Notes under the pieces: generated by a model
Told to the model about the DNA's origin: nothing
Seen by the model: only the letters and a program-made list of their open reading frames with translations
Databases searched by the model: none
Translations under genes and position numbers: made by a program
Shown here: in pieces, positions 41,820-50,531 of the stretch
Position numbering within the stretch: position 1 is the first letter of the stretch
How the letters are laid out: every line of letters begins with the position of its first letter
Assembly (NCBI GenBank): GCA_900768265.1
Contig: CAAGCF010000038.1
Location: forward strand, 1-58,466
Source: an uncultured Collinsella sp.
GTDB lineage: Bacteria > Actinomycetota > Coriobacteriia > Coriobacteriales > Coriobacteriaceae
DNA length: 58,466 bases
Direction: 5' to 3'

Positions 41820-44543
41820 ATGGCAGCAACGGATATCGAGCGCGGACTCTCGACCGCCGAGGTCGAGGAACGCATCGCCGCTGGTAAGATCAACCGCAAC
41901 ATGGAGCTCAAGACCAAGTCGGTCCGCGAGCTCATTATCGAGAACCTCTGCACGCTGTTTAACTTGATCAACGTGGTCTTGGCGATTTTGGTGTTGCTGA
42001 CCGGTTCGTTTAAGAACCTGACGTTCCTGTTCGTGGTGTTCTTGAACACGGCAATCGGCGTCATTCAGTCCATGCGTTCCAAGCGGATGGTCGACAAGCT
42101 TACGCTGCTCACCTCTAAGAAGGCCATCGCGGTGCGCGACGGTGCCGAGGTGAAGCTCGACCTGGACCAGATCGTGCTCGACGATATCATTCGCTTGGGG
42201 CGCGGTGACCAGATTCCCGCCGACGCCGTGGTGGTGTCGGGCGATGCGCTCGTCAACGAGAGCCTGCTGACGGGCGAGAGCGACCTCATCAAGAAACAGC
42301 CGGGCTCCGAGCTCATGAGCGGCAGCTTTATCGACTCGGGCCTGCTGCGTGCCCGCGTGATCCATGTCGGCGCCGATAACTACGTGGCAAAGATCAACAA
42401 CGAGGCCAAGTACGTCAAAAAGGTCAATTCCGAGATCATGAACGCGCTGAACGCCATCGTGCGGTTCGCGAGCATCATCATGATTCCGCTTGGTCTGGCT
42501 CTCTTTACCTCGAGCGTGAGCGAGCTGTGGGATGCCGCGGGAACCCCGGGTGATAGCGCGCTTTCCTGGTGCTTCTCCGAGCTGCTGGCCGGTCGTGTGC
42601 CTTCTTCGGCGCTGCTGTCCACGGTGGGTGCCCTGCTGGGCATGATTCCGCAGGGCCTGGTGCTGCTGACCTCGTCGGTGCTCGCGATTGCCACGGTGCG
42701 TCTTGCACGTCGTAAGGTGCTGGCACAGCAGCTCTACTGCATCGAGACGCTCGCGCGCGTCGATGTGTTGTGCCTGGACAAGACGGGCACCATTACCTCG
42801 GGCCGTATGGAGGTCGAGGGCACCTATCCGCTGCCTGTTGAGGGTGTTGGCTTTGGCGCGGACTCGGACGAGGCGGCTGTTCCCGTCGAGACCACGGTGC
42901 TCGACTTTGCGCTCGCCAACGTGGCGCGTGCGACCTCGGCAGATGCCAACGAGACCTGCCAGGCGCTGCTCAACTACTACGCTGATCGTCCGGTCGAGGT
43001 GTCCGAGCCGCTGTCGGTTATTCCGTTCTCGTCGTCCAAAAAGTGGAGTGGCGCGTCGTTTGCGCAGGGCTCCTATGTAATGGGCGCCGCGCAGTTTGTG
43101 CTTTCGGACCGTGTGTTCTCGCAGGTCGAGAACCGTGTCGCCGAGCTTGCCGATACCTGCCGCGTGCTCGTGGTGGCGCGCGTGGACGGCTTTACGCCCG
43201 ATGGCGATATGGTGGGCGAGGCCGAGCCCGTGGGCTTTGTGACCATCCGCGATGAGATTCGCACCTCGGCGGCCGAGACTATCGGCTACTTTAACGAGCA
43301 GGGCGTGACCCTCAACGTGATCAGCGGCGACGATCCGCGTACGGTGTCGTCGATTGCGCGCGTGGTGGGCGTGCCGGGGGCCGACGCTTACGTGGACGCC
43401 ACGACGCTCGATACGCCTTCCAAGCTTGACGCGGCGGTGGACCGCTATCACGTCTTTGGCCGCGTGACTCCGCAACAGAAGCGCGAGCTCGTACAGGCGC
43501 TCAAACGTCGCGGGCACACCGTGGCCATGACGGGCGACGGCGTCAACGACGTGCTGGCGCTCAAGGAGGCCGACTGCTCCGTGGCGATGGCCGCCGGCTC
43601 CGATGCCGCGCGCAATGTGGCCGAGATCGTGCTCGTCGATAACGACTTTGCCTCGATGCCCGCTGTGGTTGCCGAGGGCCGTCGCTCTATCAATAACCTG
43701 CAGCGCTCTGCCGCGCTCTTTCTGACTAAGACGCTGTTCTCGATGGGCCTGGCGGCGCTGTGCATCGCCCTGCCGCCGTATCCCTTCGAGCCCATTCAGA
43801 TGACGCTCATCAACTTCTTCTGCATCGGCGCGCCGGGCTTTGTGTTGGGCCTGGAGCCCAACAACGCCCGCGTGAAGGGGTCGTTCTTGACCAATGTGCT
43901 TAAGCGTGCGCTGCCGGCGTCGATTGCGGTCATTTTGGCCGCGGCGCTCGATATCTTTGTGGCGCGCGTATTTGGCTTTAGCCAGCTTACGCTTTCGACC
44001 ATGTGCCTGCTCACGTCGTGCGCGGCGAGTGTCAGCCTGATCTGGCGCATCTCGCAGCCGCTCACGCCCTTGCGCGTGGTGCTTTTCGTGTTTGTCATCG
44101 CTGGTATTTTGACGGGCGTTATCGGGTTCCCGGAGCTGCTGTCGATTGCCAACCTGTCGATGGGTCAGATTGTCATCTTGGCGGTTATCGTTGTCTTTAC
44201 CTGCGCGGTGTTCTTTAAGCTTGCCACGATGATGGACTCGCTCAAGCCCCGTCGCCGTCATGCGGCCACCGGCTTTGGCCGTGGCGTCCGTGTTCGCCTG
44301 GGTCGCGGCGGCGGTAAGGTGAGCTCGACGGGGTCGACCGCCGAGCGTTTTGCCAAGCGCGTTGCCGCCGATATGGCGCAGCGCCGTGAGGCGCGCACTG
44401 TCCGCGAGGCCGAGGCCCGTGCACTAGAGGGCGTGGCTCAGACCCAGCCCAAGAAAAAGAAGAGCGCCGGCGCCAAGCGATCGCGGGTGACCAAGTCTGC
44501 CCAAGGCATCAAGGTCTCGATGCCAAGCAAGAAGAAAAAGTAA
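41820..44543 (+). CDS. CtpE-like cation-transporting P-type ATPase
   Basis: A 907-residue P-type ATPase with an N-terminal E1-E2 domain, the phosphorylation motif DKTGTITSG (Asp320) and the hinge motif TGDGVNDVLALKEADCSVAM (near 571-590). Membrane helices occur in pairs near residues 45-85 and 215-290, and as a six-helix C-terminal block. No heavy-metal CPC motif or N-terminal metal-binding domain is present, which points away from Cu/Cd pumps. Its layout resembles mycobacterial CtpE, a Ca2+ uptake ATPase, but the ion is an inference. The C-terminal ~100 residues are very basic and end in KKKK. The start is the ATG at 41820 after GGGACGTGG. Confidence 0.85.
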   Translation: MAATDIERGLSTAEVEERIAAGKINRNMELKTKSVRELIIENLCTLFNLINVVLAILVLLTGSFKNLTFLFVVFLNTAIGVIQSMRSKRMVDKLTLLTSKKAIAVRDGAEVKLDLDQIVLDDIIRLGRGDQIPADAVVVSGDALVNESLLTGESDLIKKQPGSELMSGSFIDSGLLRARVIHVGADNYVAKINNEAKYVKKVNSEIMNALNAIVRFASIIMIPLGLALFTSSVSELWDAAGTPGDSALSWCFSELLAGRVPSSALLSTVGALLGMIPQGLVLLTSSVLAIATVRLARRKVLAQQLYCIETLARVDVLCLDKTGTITSGRMEVEGTYPLPVEGVGFGADSDEAAVPVETTVLDFALANVARATSADANETCQALLNYYADRPVEVSEPLSVIPFSSSKKWSGASFAQGSYVMGAAQFVLSDRVFSQVENRVAELADTCRVLVVARVDGFTPDGDMVGEAEPVGFVTIRDEIRTSAAETIGYFNEQGVTLNVISGDDPRTVSSIARVVGVPGADAYVDATTLDTPSKLDAAVDRYHVFGRVTPQQKRELVQALKRRGHTVAMTGDGVNDVLALKEADCSVAMAAGSDAARNVAEIVLVDNDFASMPAVVAEGRRSINNLQRSAALFLTKTLFSMGLAALCIALPPYPFEPIQMTLINFFCIGAPGFVLGLEPNNARVKGSFLTNVLKRALPASIAVILAAALDIFVARVFGFSQLTLSTMCLLTSCAASVSLIWRISQPLTPLRVVLFVFVIAGILTGVIGFPELLSIANLSMGQIVILAVIVVFTCAVFFKLATMMDSLKPRRRHAATGFGRGVRVRLGRGGGKVSSTGSTAERFAKRVAADMAQRREARTVREAEARALEGVAQTQPKKKKSAGAKRSRVTKSAQGIKVSMPSKKKK

Positions 44544-44649
44544 CCACACCTCACCTTAGCGATGTTGAATTGGTGCCTTGCGCTTGTGGGGCCGTGTCGA
44601 TGTTATGCTCTAACCTCGATTGTTTGAATTGCTTCGGAAAGAGGATGCC

Positions 44650-45804
44650 GTGATCTGCCCGCATTGCCTAAAGACCATCGAGGACGGCGCCTCGTTCTGC
44701 CCCTATTGCAACGCATACGTTGGTCCGGGCGATGGCCCCGAGCATACCGAGTTCGTGTTCTGCGACGGCTGCGGTGCCCGTCTGTCCCCGCATGACCGTA
44801 CCTGCCCCAAGTGTGGACGCCCCGCGCCAGGCATCCTTTCCGAGGACGCGGCCGCATCCGACCTGGCCGCAGGGCGCACGGCCGGCTTTCCGCGCCTGAC
44901 GCAGGAGCAGATCGATACCGAGGTGCCCCACGCGCCGGCATCTGCTGCCGCGGTGCTCTCCGACGCAGCCGACCCCAACGAGACCTGCGTGCTGCCTGCC
45001 TTCGATAAGGACTTTGGTATCCCCAAGGTCGATATCCCCACGCCGATGTCCCTGCGCGATGATGCCCAGCTCAAAAAGCAAAAGTCCAAGCGCAAGGTCC
45101 ACCCCGACGAGGATGCCTATCACAAGCACAAGCGCCATATCCCCAAACCGCTCATCGTCATCGCGGTGCTCGCCGCCGTGTGCGGTGGTGCCTATTGGTT
45201 TGTGACTGCCGATCCCATGGGCGTCATGCCCGGCTTCTACGACCAGTTTGGCCAGGCCGCCAAGACCACCTTCCCGTCGCGCCAAAAGGGCGAGGCCACC
45301 GACAAAGAGCCCAAGCAAGAGGATACGTCCGAGGTCGTTCAGGAAGAGACCGTCTTAACCGACGACCAGCTCTACACCAGGCTCGACGGCCTGTACCAGA
45401 CCATCGTGTCGTACAGCGACGAGAATCAGATTGGCGAGGTCATCGATTCGTTTAATAACGGCTATCTGCGTACACCGCTTTCCACCCGTCAGGAGCTGTC
45501 GCAGAGCGCCTATGCCCTGCGCGATCAGATTAAAAAGACCCAGGATGAGCTCAACAGCCTCAAGGTTCAGGACGACACGGTCTATGCGGAGGACATCGAT
45601 CATCTAAAGCAGCTTGCCCAGTGGATGTACGAACGTGTCGACGTGATCTGCCAGAGTTGGGATATCTCGCTGTCCATTCCCGACGGCGAGTCGCTCAGCG
45701 CCCGTCAGAGCGAGATCCTGGCGCCCATCGCACAGGGCGGCAACAGCGCGCTTAACCAGTACGACGCCAACGTGAGCGCATGGAGGCCGCAACAGCGTTC
45801 GTAA
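44650..45804 (+). CDS. Zinc-ribbon, single-TM protein
   Basis: A 384-residue protein. The N-terminal double zinc ribbon has CxxC pairs at about 3/6, 17/20, 38/41 and 52/55. A charged linker leads to one membrane helix (PLIVIAVLAAVCGGAYWFV, about 167-185), then an acidic region and a helical external domain of ~150 residues without recognised family. The GTG at 44650 is chosen because GGAAAGAGG precedes it and the first Cys pair follows directly. It is probably a membrane-anchored protein with the ribbon in the cytosol; role unknown. A TATGCT lies at 44604-44609 upstream. Confidence 0.75.
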   Translation: MICPHCLKTIEDGASFCPYCNAYVGPGDGPEHTEFVFCDGCGARLSPHDRTCPKCGRPAPGILSEDAAASDLAAGRTAGFPRLTQEQIDTEVPHAPASAAAVLSDAADPNETCVLPAFDKDFGIPKVDIPTPMSLRDDAQLKKQKSKRKVHPDEDAYHKHKRHIPKPLIVIAVLAAVCGGAYWFVTADPMGVMPGFYDQFGQAAKTTFPSRQKGEATDKEPKQEDTSEVVQEETVLTDDQLYTRLDGLYQTIVSYSDENQIGEVIDSFNNGYLRTPLSTRQELSQSAYALRDQIKKTQDELNSLKVQDDTVYAEDIDHLKQLAQWMYERVDVICQSWDISLSIPDGESLSARQSEILAPIAQGGNSALNQYDANVSAWRPQQRS

Positions 45805-45840
45805 TTTGTTGCCCTCCGGCGGCATAACCTGCGTGCGCAA

Positions 45841-45870
45841 TTGATGGAAGCCCGTGCTTATTGCTACAAT
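45841..45870 (+). promoter_or_regulatory. Promoter of the cyclophilin/TPR genes
   Basis: TTGATG at 45841-45846 and TACAAT at 45865-45870 are separated by 18 bp, 40 bp upstream of the cyclophilin ATG. Confidence 0.55.
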
Positions 45871-45909
45871 TCGTACAAATATGCTTTAAACGCACGAGGA
45901 AGGAACCAC

Positions 45910-46452
45910 ATGTTTGGTTTTAAGAAAGAGCTCTATACGCCCGAGTACCAGCTCGTCGGTGACGAGTGCGCGGTGATCGAGACGTCGAAGGGCACCATCA
46001 AGGTCAAGTTTGACGGTGAGGGCGCCCCCATCCATGTGGCGAACTTCTGCGAGCTTTCCACGATGGGCTTCTATGACGGCCTTAAGTTCCATCGCTATGT
46101 GCCCGGCTTTGTGATCCAGGGCGGCGACCCCAATACCCGCGATATGTCCGGCGCCGACGTCGCTGCGGGCCTTGAGGGTCCCGACGGCATGCCCGGTACC
46201 GGCGGTCCCGGCTACTGCATCAAGGGCGAGTTTGCCACCAATCCGCGCAACAGCCATGTTGACGGCGCGCTTGCCATGGCTCGCTCCATGGATCCCGATT
46301 CCGCGGGCTCGCAGTTCTACTTCTGCCTGGGTGCCCAGCACAACCTCGACTCCGGCTATACCGTCTTTGGCACCACGGTCGAGGGCCTCGACGTCATCTC
46401 GCAGCTGCGCGCCGGCGACGAGATCGTTCATGTCGAGATCGTTCACGAGTAA
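45910..46452 (+). CDS. Cyclophilin-type peptidyl-prolyl isomerase
   Basis: A 180-residue cytosolic cyclophilin with no signal peptide. Family motifs: FCELSTMGFYDGLKFHRYVP with the catalytic Arg region (FHR), GFVIQGGDPNTRDMSG, ALAMARSMDPDSAGSQFYFC and LDSGYTVFGTTVEGLDVI. It assists protein folding by proline isomerisation. The ATG at 45910 follows GAGGAAGG. The TPR gene starts 11 bp downstream. Confidence 0.93.
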   Translation: MFGFKKELYTPEYQLVGDECAVIETSKGTIKVKFDGEGAPIHVANFCELSTMGFYDGLKFHRYVPGFVIQGGDPNTRDMSGADVAAGLEGPDGMPGTGGPGYCIKGEFATNPRNSHVDGALAMARSMDPDSAGSQFYFCLGAQHNLDSGYTVFGTTVEGLDVISQLRAGDEIVHVEIVHE

Positions 46453-46463
46453 AGGGGACTTCC

Positions 46464-47759
46464 TTGAATAGCCAGCTGATCCAACAGGGCCGCGCCGCTT
46501 ATCGCGCGGGTGATTTTTCCGCTGCCGCCCAGATGCTTGGCGCGGCAAAGACTCCCAACGAGATCATGGGTGAGGCCGACCACCTGCGTGGCAACGCCCT
46601 GATGCATCTGGGCATGTACGCCGAGGCCGCCGAGGCCTACGCGGCAGCCCTCAACGACGGCGCCTATGGCAAGCGCGGCGCCCTGCTCACCAACCGCGGC
46701 AAGGCACTCGCCGCGGTGGGCGACTACACCACGGCTGCCCAGGCGTTCTCTGCAGCTACCCAGGACGCTTCCTACGCCACGCCTTTTAAGGCCTACCTGG
46801 GTCTGGGCAACGCGCTGTTCCAGTCGGGCGACTATGCCAACGCCGGTACCGCCTTCCGTCAGGCTGCCATCGACGGCGCCAACCCGGCTCCTGCCGCCGC
46901 CCTCGGCGATCTGGGCCGCTGCTTCATCAAGCTCGGCCGCCCAGCGGACGCCGTAGAGACCTACCGCACGGCTATCGACTTTGCCGGCCCGCGCGACGAT
47001 ACGCGTGCACTCAACGCCGGCATGGGCCAAGCGCTTTCCGCCGCCGGCCGTCCCTCCGATGCGCTCGATGCCTTTAACGCCGCTACCGCCGACGGCATCT
47101 ACCAGCTCACGCCCGAGCAGGCCGACGAGCTTGCCCGCGTGCACGACTCGCTCGCCGCGCTTTCGGCCCAGACGGCCATGTCCACGGCTCCGGCTCCCGC
47201 TATGGACGCTCCCGCTGTCGACCCGCTCGATCCCACGGGCGCGACCGGTCAGTTTATGCCCGACCCCTCTGACACCGGCTTCTTTACGCTGTCCGAGTCC
47301 GAGATGGTCCAGCAGGACCGCAAGCAGGCCAAGGTTCGTCGTCGCCACCGCCACACGGGTCTTAAGATCTTCCTGGTGCTGCTTCTGCTCATCGTGATCG
47401 CTGCCGGCGGTCTTGGCTATGCTTATACGCGCGGCATGGGCTACCCCTCGCAGGAGTCCGTCATCACCGACCTGTTCCAGGCTGCCGGTGACGGCGATAC
47501 CGCCAAGGCCGAGTCCTGCCTGGCCTCGAGCCTGTCCGAGGACGCCAAGGCGATGATCGTCTCCTCGATCCCGCAGGGCGCCACCGTCTCCATCGAGGGT
47601 ATGGATCAGTCTATGACCGAGACCACCGCCAAGGTGAAGGCTTCGCTGTCCAAGGGCGGCGAGCAGGAGTACACCGTTAAATTCGTGCGCTCCGACAACC
47701 ATATCGGTTGGGCCGTCTCCTCGCTCGACATCGATTTCTCGGCCGCTGACAACCAGTAG
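46464..47759 (+). CDS. TPR-repeat protein with single TM helix
   Basis: A 431-residue protein. The first ~240 residues are tetratricopeptide repeats (for example LIQQGRAAYRAGDFSAAAQM and AYLGLGNALFQSGDYANAGT). A linker is followed by one membrane helix (LKIFLVLLLLIVIAAGGLGY, about 302-322) and a ~110-residue external domain similar to lumazine-binding/DUF4878-like folds (VITDLFQAAGDGDTAKAES). The TTG start at 46464 follows AAAGGGG. It is likely a scaffold near the cell envelope; the cluster context (before mreB) fits, but a role is not shown. Confidence 0.8.
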   Translation: MNSQLIQQGRAAYRAGDFSAAAQMLGAAKTPNEIMGEADHLRGNALMHLGMYAEAAEAYAAALNDGAYGKRGALLTNRGKALAAVGDYTTAAQAFSAATQDASYATPFKAYLGLGNALFQSGDYANAGTAFRQAAIDGANPAPAAALGDLGRCFIKLGRPADAVETYRTAIDFAGPRDDTRALNAGMGQALSAAGRPSDALDAFNAATADGIYQLTPEQADELARVHDSLAALSAQTAMSTAPAPAMDAPAVDPLDPTGATGQFMPDPSDTGFFTLSESEMVQQDRKQAKVRRRHRHTGLKIFLVLLLLIVIAAGGLGYAYTRGMGYPSQESVITDLFQAAGDGDTAKAESCLASSLSEDAKAMIVSSIPQGATVSIEGMDQSMTETTAKVKASLSKGGEQEYTVKFVRSDNHIGWAVSSLDIDFSAADNQ

Positions 47760-47781
47760 TGACCTTATGAGATTTGGCGCT

Positions 47782-47814
47782 GCCCGGTGCTTCACCGCAA
47801 GTGAGGTGCCGGGC
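47782..47814 (+). terminator. Hairpin between the TPR gene and mreB
   Basis: GCCCGG pairs with CCGGGC, with an inner TTCAC/GTGAG pairing, followed by TTGCGC rather than a T run. A TATGAT follows at 47824-47829, which could be the -10 of an mreB promoter. Confidence 0.4.
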
Positions 47815-47874
47815 TTGCGCTAGTATGATGGGCTAGTAGTTTTCCAGCAATCATCCAACACATCAGGAGTTGCG

Positions 47875-48918
47875 TTGTTTTCTTTGATGGATATGTTCTT
47901 CGGTAGCTATGCGGGCGATCTCGCCATCGACCTCGGCACCGCCAATACGCTTGTCTCCGTGCGCGGCAAGGGCATCGTCATTCGCGAGCCGTCCGTTGTC
48001 GCTATCGACAAGAACGACGAGCGCATCCTGGCAGTCGGCATCGAGGCCAAGCGAATGCTCGGCCGTACGCCCGGCAACATCGTGGCCGTTCGTCCCCTTA
48101 AGGACGGCGTCATCGCCGACTTCGATGTCACCGAGGCCATGCTTCGCTACTTTATCGATAAGGCTTCCGAGAAGCGCTATCCGTGGACTCCGCGTCCACG
48201 CGTCGTCGTCTGCGTTCCCTCCGGCGTCACGTCGGTCGAGAAGCGTGCCGTCTTTGAGGCCACGATCCAGGCCGGCGCTCGCCAGGCCTATCTGATCGAG
48301 GAGCCCATGGCGGCTGCCATCGGCGCCGACCTACCCGTCGAGGAGCCTACGGGCTCCATGGTCATCGATATCGGCGGCGGCACCACCGAGGTCGCCGTTA
48401 TCGCTATGGGCGGTATTGTCGTGTCGCAGTCCATCCGCATTGCCGGCGACGAGTTCGACCAGGCTATCCTCACCCATGTTCGCGATGCCTACAACCTGGC
48501 TATCGGCGAGCGTACGGCCGAGGACATCAAGATTAAGGTCGGCTCCGCCGTGCCGCTCAAGGATGAGCTCGACGTCGAGGTCAACGGACGCGACGTTATC
48601 ACGGGCCTGCCCAAGACCGTGCGTATCGAGAGCGAGGAGATTCGTCGCGCCCTCAACAAGCCGCTCGACGAGATGGCCAAGGCCGTTAAGGACGCTCTGG
48701 ACGCCACGCCGCCCGATCTTGCCTCGGACCTTATGTACTACGGCATTCTGCTGACCGGCGGCGGTGCGCTGCTGCGCGGCCTCGACGTGCGCCTGCGCGA
48801 CGAGACCGGCGTTTCGGTCAACGTCAGCCCCACGGCGCTCGATAACGTCGTAAACGGCTGCGCCCGCGTGCTCGAGGCCAACGCCTTTGACGGTGGCTTC
48901 GTCCAAACCAATGCTTAA
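47875..48918 (+). CDS. mreB: Rod-shape protein MreB
   Basis: A 347-residue bacterial actin that guides lateral wall synthesis at the inner membrane. Motifs: GDLAIDLGTANTLVSVRGKG (phosphate 1), VVCVPSGVTSVEKRAV, MVIDIGGGTTEVAVIAMGGI (phosphate 2) and the adenosine region LLTGGGALLRGLDVRL. The start is a TTG at 47875 after AGGAG; an ATG four codons later is also possible. It is the first of the block mreB-mreC-mreD-PBP2-rodA. Confidence 0.97.
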   Translation: MFSLMDMFFGSYAGDLAIDLGTANTLVSVRGKGIVIREPSVVAIDKNDERILAVGIEAKRMLGRTPGNIVAVRPLKDGVIADFDVTEAMLRYFIDKASEKRYPWTPRPRVVVCVPSGVTSVEKRAVFEATIQAGARQAYLIEEPMAAAIGADLPVEEPTGSMVIDIGGGTTEVAVIAMGGIVVSQSIRIAGDEFDQAILTHVRDAYNLAIGERTAEDIKIKVGSAVPLKDELDVEVNGRDVITGLPKTVRIESEEIRRALNKPLDEMAKAVKDALDATPPDLASDLMYYGILLTGGGALLRGLDVRLRDETGVSVNVSPTALDNVVNGCARVLEANAFDGGFVQTNA

Positions 48919-48939
48919 TTTCCAAAAGGTGGATTCCAT

Positions 48940-49938
48940 TTGGCACGATCTTCGGGTTTCTCTCCAAATCTGAATACCAAGCGACAATCAACGGGTATGC
49001 GCCCGTTGATTGTTTTCAGCCTGATTTCGGTGTTGCTGCTCACGTTTTATATCCGTGAAGGCGAGGCCGGACCGATTCATGCCGTACGCTCGGGCGTGAC
49101 GACGATTACCTCGCCGGTGCGCTTTGTTGGCTCGGCCGTGGCGGCTCCCTTCAACGCGATCGGCAACGTGTTCTCCAACCTCACGGCTTCGCAGGAGTCG
49201 CTCGATGATCTCAAGAAGCAAAACGAGGTGCTGACCTCTAAGGTCGCCGAGCTTTCCGAGGCTCAAAAGACTGCCGAGCGCCTGGAGGGCCTGGTCGGGC
49301 TGCAATCGACCTACAACCTTAAGTCGACCGCTGCTCGTATTGTCGGTGCGTCGGGCGATGCCTGGACCTCGACCGTTACCATCGACAAGGGCTCTGCCGA
49401 CGGCCTTACCATCAACATGCCCGTGACGAGTTCCGCCGGTGTTATCGGCCAGATTATCGAGGTATCGGCCAAGACCTCTACCGTGCGCCTGATTGGCGAC
49501 GAGAACTCGGGCGTGTCGGCTATGGTGCAGGACACGCGCGCCCAGGGTATGCTGCAGGGCCAGCCCGATGGCACCCTGCGCCTTGAGTACGTGAGCGTCG
49601 ACTCCGACGTCAAAGTGGGCGACATCATCGTGACCTCTGGCATCGGCGGCGTGTTCCCCAAGGGCCTGCCGCTCGGCACCGTTTCCTCGGTGGAGAAGTC
49701 GGCCAACGATGTGTATTACACCATCGTCGTTCGCGCCCAGACCACGGCAGAGAATAACGAGGAGGTGCTCGTCATCACCTCGTTGACCGACGAGCAGTCG
49801 GCCTCGGACGAGGACGTGAGCTCTGCCAACAGCACACCGCAGGGCACCTCGCGCGATTCGGCGACCAAGACGAAGGACGAGGACTCGGACGAGAGCTCCG
49901 AATCGTCCGAGACAACCGATTCCGGCTCGAGCGAATAG
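48940..49938 (+). CDS. mreC: Rod-shape protein MreC
   Basis: A 332-residue bitopic protein. One membrane helix near residues 24-40 (PLIVFSLISVLLLTFYI) is followed by a coiled coil (about 85-115, DDLKKQNEVLTSKVAELSEA) and the beta-sandwich domain (VTIDKGSADGLTINMPV, VRLIGDENSGVSAMVQDTR, VTSGIGGVFPKGLPLG). The C-terminal ~50 residues are a Ser/Glu/Asp-rich tail. It links MreB to PBP2 outside the membrane. The TTG at 48940 follows AAAAGGTGG. Confidence 0.93.
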   Translation: MARSSGFSPNLNTKRQSTGMRPLIVFSLISVLLLTFYIREGEAGPIHAVRSGVTTITSPVRFVGSAVAAPFNAIGNVFSNLTASQESLDDLKKQNEVLTSKVAELSEAQKTAERLEGLVGLQSTYNLKSTAARIVGASGDAWTSTVTIDKGSADGLTINMPVTSSAGVIGQIIEVSAKTSTVRLIGDENSGVSAMVQDTRAQGMLQGQPDGTLRLEYVSVDSDVKVGDIIVTSGIGGVFPKGLPLGTVSSVEKSANDVYYTIVVRAQTTAENNEEVLVITSLTDEQSASDEDVSSANSTPQGTSRDSATKTKDEDSDESSESSETTDSGSSE

Positions 49939-49945
49939 GGAGGGC

Positions 49946-50518
49946 ATGTCCATGGATCTACACGAGCAGGGGACGAGCTCCCGTACGTTTGCTATCGCCG
50001 CCATTGCCTGCGTGCTCCTGCAGGCGGGCCTGGCGCCGCAGATTTCCATCGCGGGCGGTCGCGTCAACTTCATGATTATCCTGGTGTGCCTGAGCGTGTT
50101 CTCGGGCGATCCCACGCGGGCTGTCGTCTGCGGTTTTTGCAGTGGCCTGTTCTATGATCTTTCCGCCGCCGTTCCGGTGGGCGTTATGTCGCTGCTGCTG
50201 ACGGTGGGCAGTTTTGCCCTGGTGCACAGCGCGGCCGGTCAGACGGGCGGCTCCCCGAGCGCGCGCGGTATTACCGTGGGCGCCTTCGCACTTGCCATCA
50301 ACGTGGTCTACAGCATCATCTTGCTGTTTATGGGTCTGGAGACGAGCTTTGTGGTGGCTATTTTTGGCCATGCACTGCCGTCTTCGATCCTGACGGGTCT
50401 GGTTGCCATCCCGTTTTTGATGTCCGGTGTCGTGCCGCAGTCCGGTTACGGATTCTCCGCACGCGGTGGTCGTCAGACGGGCATGCGCTTCAAGCCCAAG
50501 ACCCGCAAGCTCAAATAG
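49946..50518 (+). CDS. mreD: Rod-shape protein MreD
   Basis: A 190-residue integral membrane protein with about five to six helices (FAIAAIACVLLQAGLAPQIS, NFMIILVCLSVFSGDP, GVMSLLLTVGSFALV and more) and the family GFCSGLFYDL segment. It starts 7 bp after mreC and is followed by PBP2 after 13 bp. Confidence 0.88.
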   Translation: MSMDLHEQGTSSRTFAIAAIACVLLQAGLAPQISIAGGRVNFMIILVCLSVFSGDPTRAVVCGFCSGLFYDLSAAVPVGVMSLLLTVGSFALVHSAAGQTGGSPSARGITVGAFALAINVVYSIILLFMGLETSFVVAIFGHALPSSILTGLVAIPFLMSGVVPQSGYGFSARGGRQTGMRFKPKTRKLK

Positions 50519-50531
50519 GGGAGGCCCATAG

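Noticed and set aside
41790..44261. 823-codon minus-strand open frame opposite the P-type ATPase
   Set aside because: His/Arg-rich translation with no motif, antisense to a clear ATPase gene.
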